This document shows positions 5,640-6,527 of a stretch of DNA of 6,527 bases, in pieces. The notes below the pieces were generated by a model. That model was given only the letters and a program-made list of their open reading frames with translations, did not search any database and had not been told where the DNA came from. Each line of letters starts with the position of its first letter. The first letter of the stretch is position 1. Origin of the DNA: Clostridiales bacterium (GTDB taxonomy: Bacteria; Bacillota; Clostridia; Lachnospirales; Lachnospiraceae); assembly GCA_019420425.1 (NCBI GenBank), contig JAHZHG010000162.1, forward strand, positions 1 to 6,527, given 5' to 3'. Both the position numbers and the translations under genes were made by a program.

Positions 5640-6374
5640 ATGAAAATTTACAGAGCAAAAGACTACAAAGACCTGAGCCGTAAAGCCGCGAATATCATTT
5701 CCGCTCAGATCATCCTGAAACCGAATTGTGTACTTGGTCTGGCCACCGGTTCTTCGCCGATCGGTACGTATGAGCAGCTGGTAGAATGGTACAAAAAAGG
5801 CGATCTGGATTTCTCTGAAGTGACCAGCGTCAACCTTGATGAATATAAGGGCCTGTCCGGCGAGAATGACCAGAGCTATCGTTACTTCATGAATCACAAT
5901 CTGTTTTCCAAAGTAAACATCCGCATGGATCATACCTTTGTTCCCAATGGGCTGGAGCCGGATTCCGACATTGCCTGTGCTGCTTACAACCAGATTATCC
6001 GGGATGTAGGCGGCATCGACCTGCAGCTGCTCGGCCTTGGCCACAACGGACACATCGGCTTTAACGAGCCGGGCGAGGCCTTTGAAAAAGAGACCCACTG
6101 CGTAGATCTGACCGAGAGCACCATCGAGGCCAACAAGCGCTTCTTCGCCAGCGAGGACGATGTTCCCCGGCAGGCCTACACCATGGGCATCAAAAACATC
6201 ATGCAGGCGAAAAAGATCCTGGTAATCGTCAGCGGCGAAAGCAAGGCCGATATTCTCCAGCAGGTGCTGGAAGGCCCGATCACTCCCGAGGTTCCGGCCT
6301 CCGTGCTTCAGCTGCATAACGATGTGACCATCGTAGCCGACACGCCGGCGCTGTCCAAGTTAAGACATTATTAA
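5640..6374 (+). CDS. nagB: Glucosamine-6-phosphate deaminase
   Basis: Converts glucosamine-6-phosphate and water to fructose-6-phosphate and ammonia, feeding amino sugars (GlcNAc, mucin or cell-wall sugars) into glycolysis. The 244 residues match the short Bacillus-type enzyme (about 240 residues; the E. coli enzyme has 266). Visible motifs: GLATGSSPIGTY (33-44), the phosphate-binding loop; NLDEY (65-69) with catalytic D67; and LGLGHNGHIGFNEPG (131-145) with N136, H138 and E143, the active-site set. The residues that align with the E. coli allosteric R158 and K160 are H153 and V155, so activation by GlcNAc-6-phosphate in the E. coli manner is unlikely (inference). The start is the ATG at 5640, with GGGGA 9 bases upstream. 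The gene follows pyrG at 128 bases and ends in a strong hairpin. No nagA or transport gene is adjacent in the window. It is intact and at the G+C of the core genes. Confidence 0.97.
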   Translation: MKIYRAKDYKDLSRKAANIISAQIILKPNCVLGLATGSSPIGTYEQLVEWYKKGDLDFSEVTSVNLDEYKGLSGENDQSYRYFMNHNLFSKVNIRMDHTFVPNGLEPDSDIACAAYNQIIRDVGGIDLQLLGLGHNGHIGFNEPGEAFEKETHCVDLTESTIEANKRFFASEDDVPRQAYTMGIKNIMQAKKILVIVSGESKADILQQVLEGPITPEVPASVLQLHNDVTIVADTPALSKLRHY

Positions 6375-6379
6375 TTGCA

Positions 6380-6415
6380 CGATTCCCCGCAGGTGATTCA
6401 GCCTGCGGGGAATCG
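6380..6415. terminator. Strong hairpin terminator after nagB
   Basis: A perfect 14-bp stem pairs 6380-6393 (CGATTCCCCGCAGG) with 6402-6415 (CCTGCGGGGAATCG) around an 8-base loop. The hairpin begins 6 bases after the nagB stop. The following tail (CTTATTTCTTTATT) is T-rich but interrupted. It lies between nagB and a convergent gene, so it may serve both, though the minus-strand tail has few T. Confidence 0.85.
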
Positions 6416-6424
6416 CTTATTTCT

Positions 6425-6527
6425 TTATTCGGATAAAACATACGGTGCGTCATTCACCTGTGCATACGTCCAGTCGAGTACTGCCGCGTTTGTATATGCC
6501 CCATTCCATCCCCAGTGAGCCGCATAG
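6425..6527 (-). CDS. C-terminal end of a protein, possibly an alpha/beta hydrolase (partial)
   Basis: Only the last 33 residues are visible, starting YAAHWGWNGAYTNAAVLDWT and ending YVLSE before the TAA at 6427-6425; the rest lies beyond the right edge. The frame is open to the edge with core-like codon use. The pattern H-W-x-W-x-x-A-Y-x-x-x-x-V-L-D-W-x-x-x-Q resembles the end of esterase or prolyl-oligopeptidase-type alpha/beta hydrolases. There the catalytic histidine is followed by a final helix with D/R-W-[LM]-[FL]-x-Q. If so, the histidine at the fourth visible residue would be catalytic. That reading is from pattern memory on a short fragment. The gene is convergent with nagB and its stop is 10 bases from the nagB terminator. 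Confidence 0.5.
   Translation of the reverse strand, partial: YAAHWGWNGAYTNAAVLDWTYAQVNDAPYVLSE

Noticed and set aside
5489..5683. 64-codon frame overlapping the end of pyrG and the start of nagB
   Set aside because: It overlaps both real genes out of frame and has no ribosome binding site of note; the residues are low-complexity and basic.
5631..6317. Open frame of 228 codons on the minus strand opposite nagB
   Set aside because: Covers the same bases as an intact nagB in the opposite sense; composition is that of a shadow frame.

Overview
The window looks like a chromosomal segment of a Gram-positive anaerobe of the Clostridia, most likely a gut Lachnospiraceae-type bacterium. This is inferred from the style of FtsH (glycine-rich N-terminus, HEVGH zinc motif), the short 244-residue NagB with Bacillus-type active-site numbering, strong GGAGG ribosome binding sites, and a core of roughly 55-60% G+C. 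The species cannot be named from the sequence.

Layout from left to right. Positions 1-737 (minus strand) hold a tight two-gene operon. The upstream gene encodes a 145-residue HEPN-like protein; the downstream gene is unrecognised and runs off the left edge. This stretch is markedly AT-rich (a hand count gives 99 G+C in the first 300 bases, 33%) and is probably an acquired accessory module. Positions 738-968 are a divergent promoter region. Positions 969-1523 (plus) encode a DUF2284-family cysteine-rich, predicted metal-binding protein with a near-consensus promoter. Positions 1524-1697 are non-coding and hold a short direct repeat with an inverted copy, followed by a terminator shared by two convergent genes.

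Positions 1698-3701 (minus) encode the membrane AAA+ protease FtsH. Positions 3702-3894 are a divergent promoter region. Positions 3895-5511 (plus) encode CTP synthase PyrG. After a 128-base gap, positions 5640-6374 (plus) encode glucosamine-6-phosphate deaminase NagB, followed by a strong 14-bp hairpin terminator. At 6425-6527 (minus) is the C-terminal end of a further protein, possibly an alpha/beta hydrolase, convergent with nagB.

The core genes are housekeeping: membrane protein quality control (FtsH), CTP supply (PyrG) and amino-sugar catabolism (NagB). They are complete, with all expected catalytic residues, and their grouping does not suggest one pathway. The part most likely to hold something undescribed is the AT-rich HEPN-like operon at the left edge, but it is cut by the window and its function cannot be assigned here.
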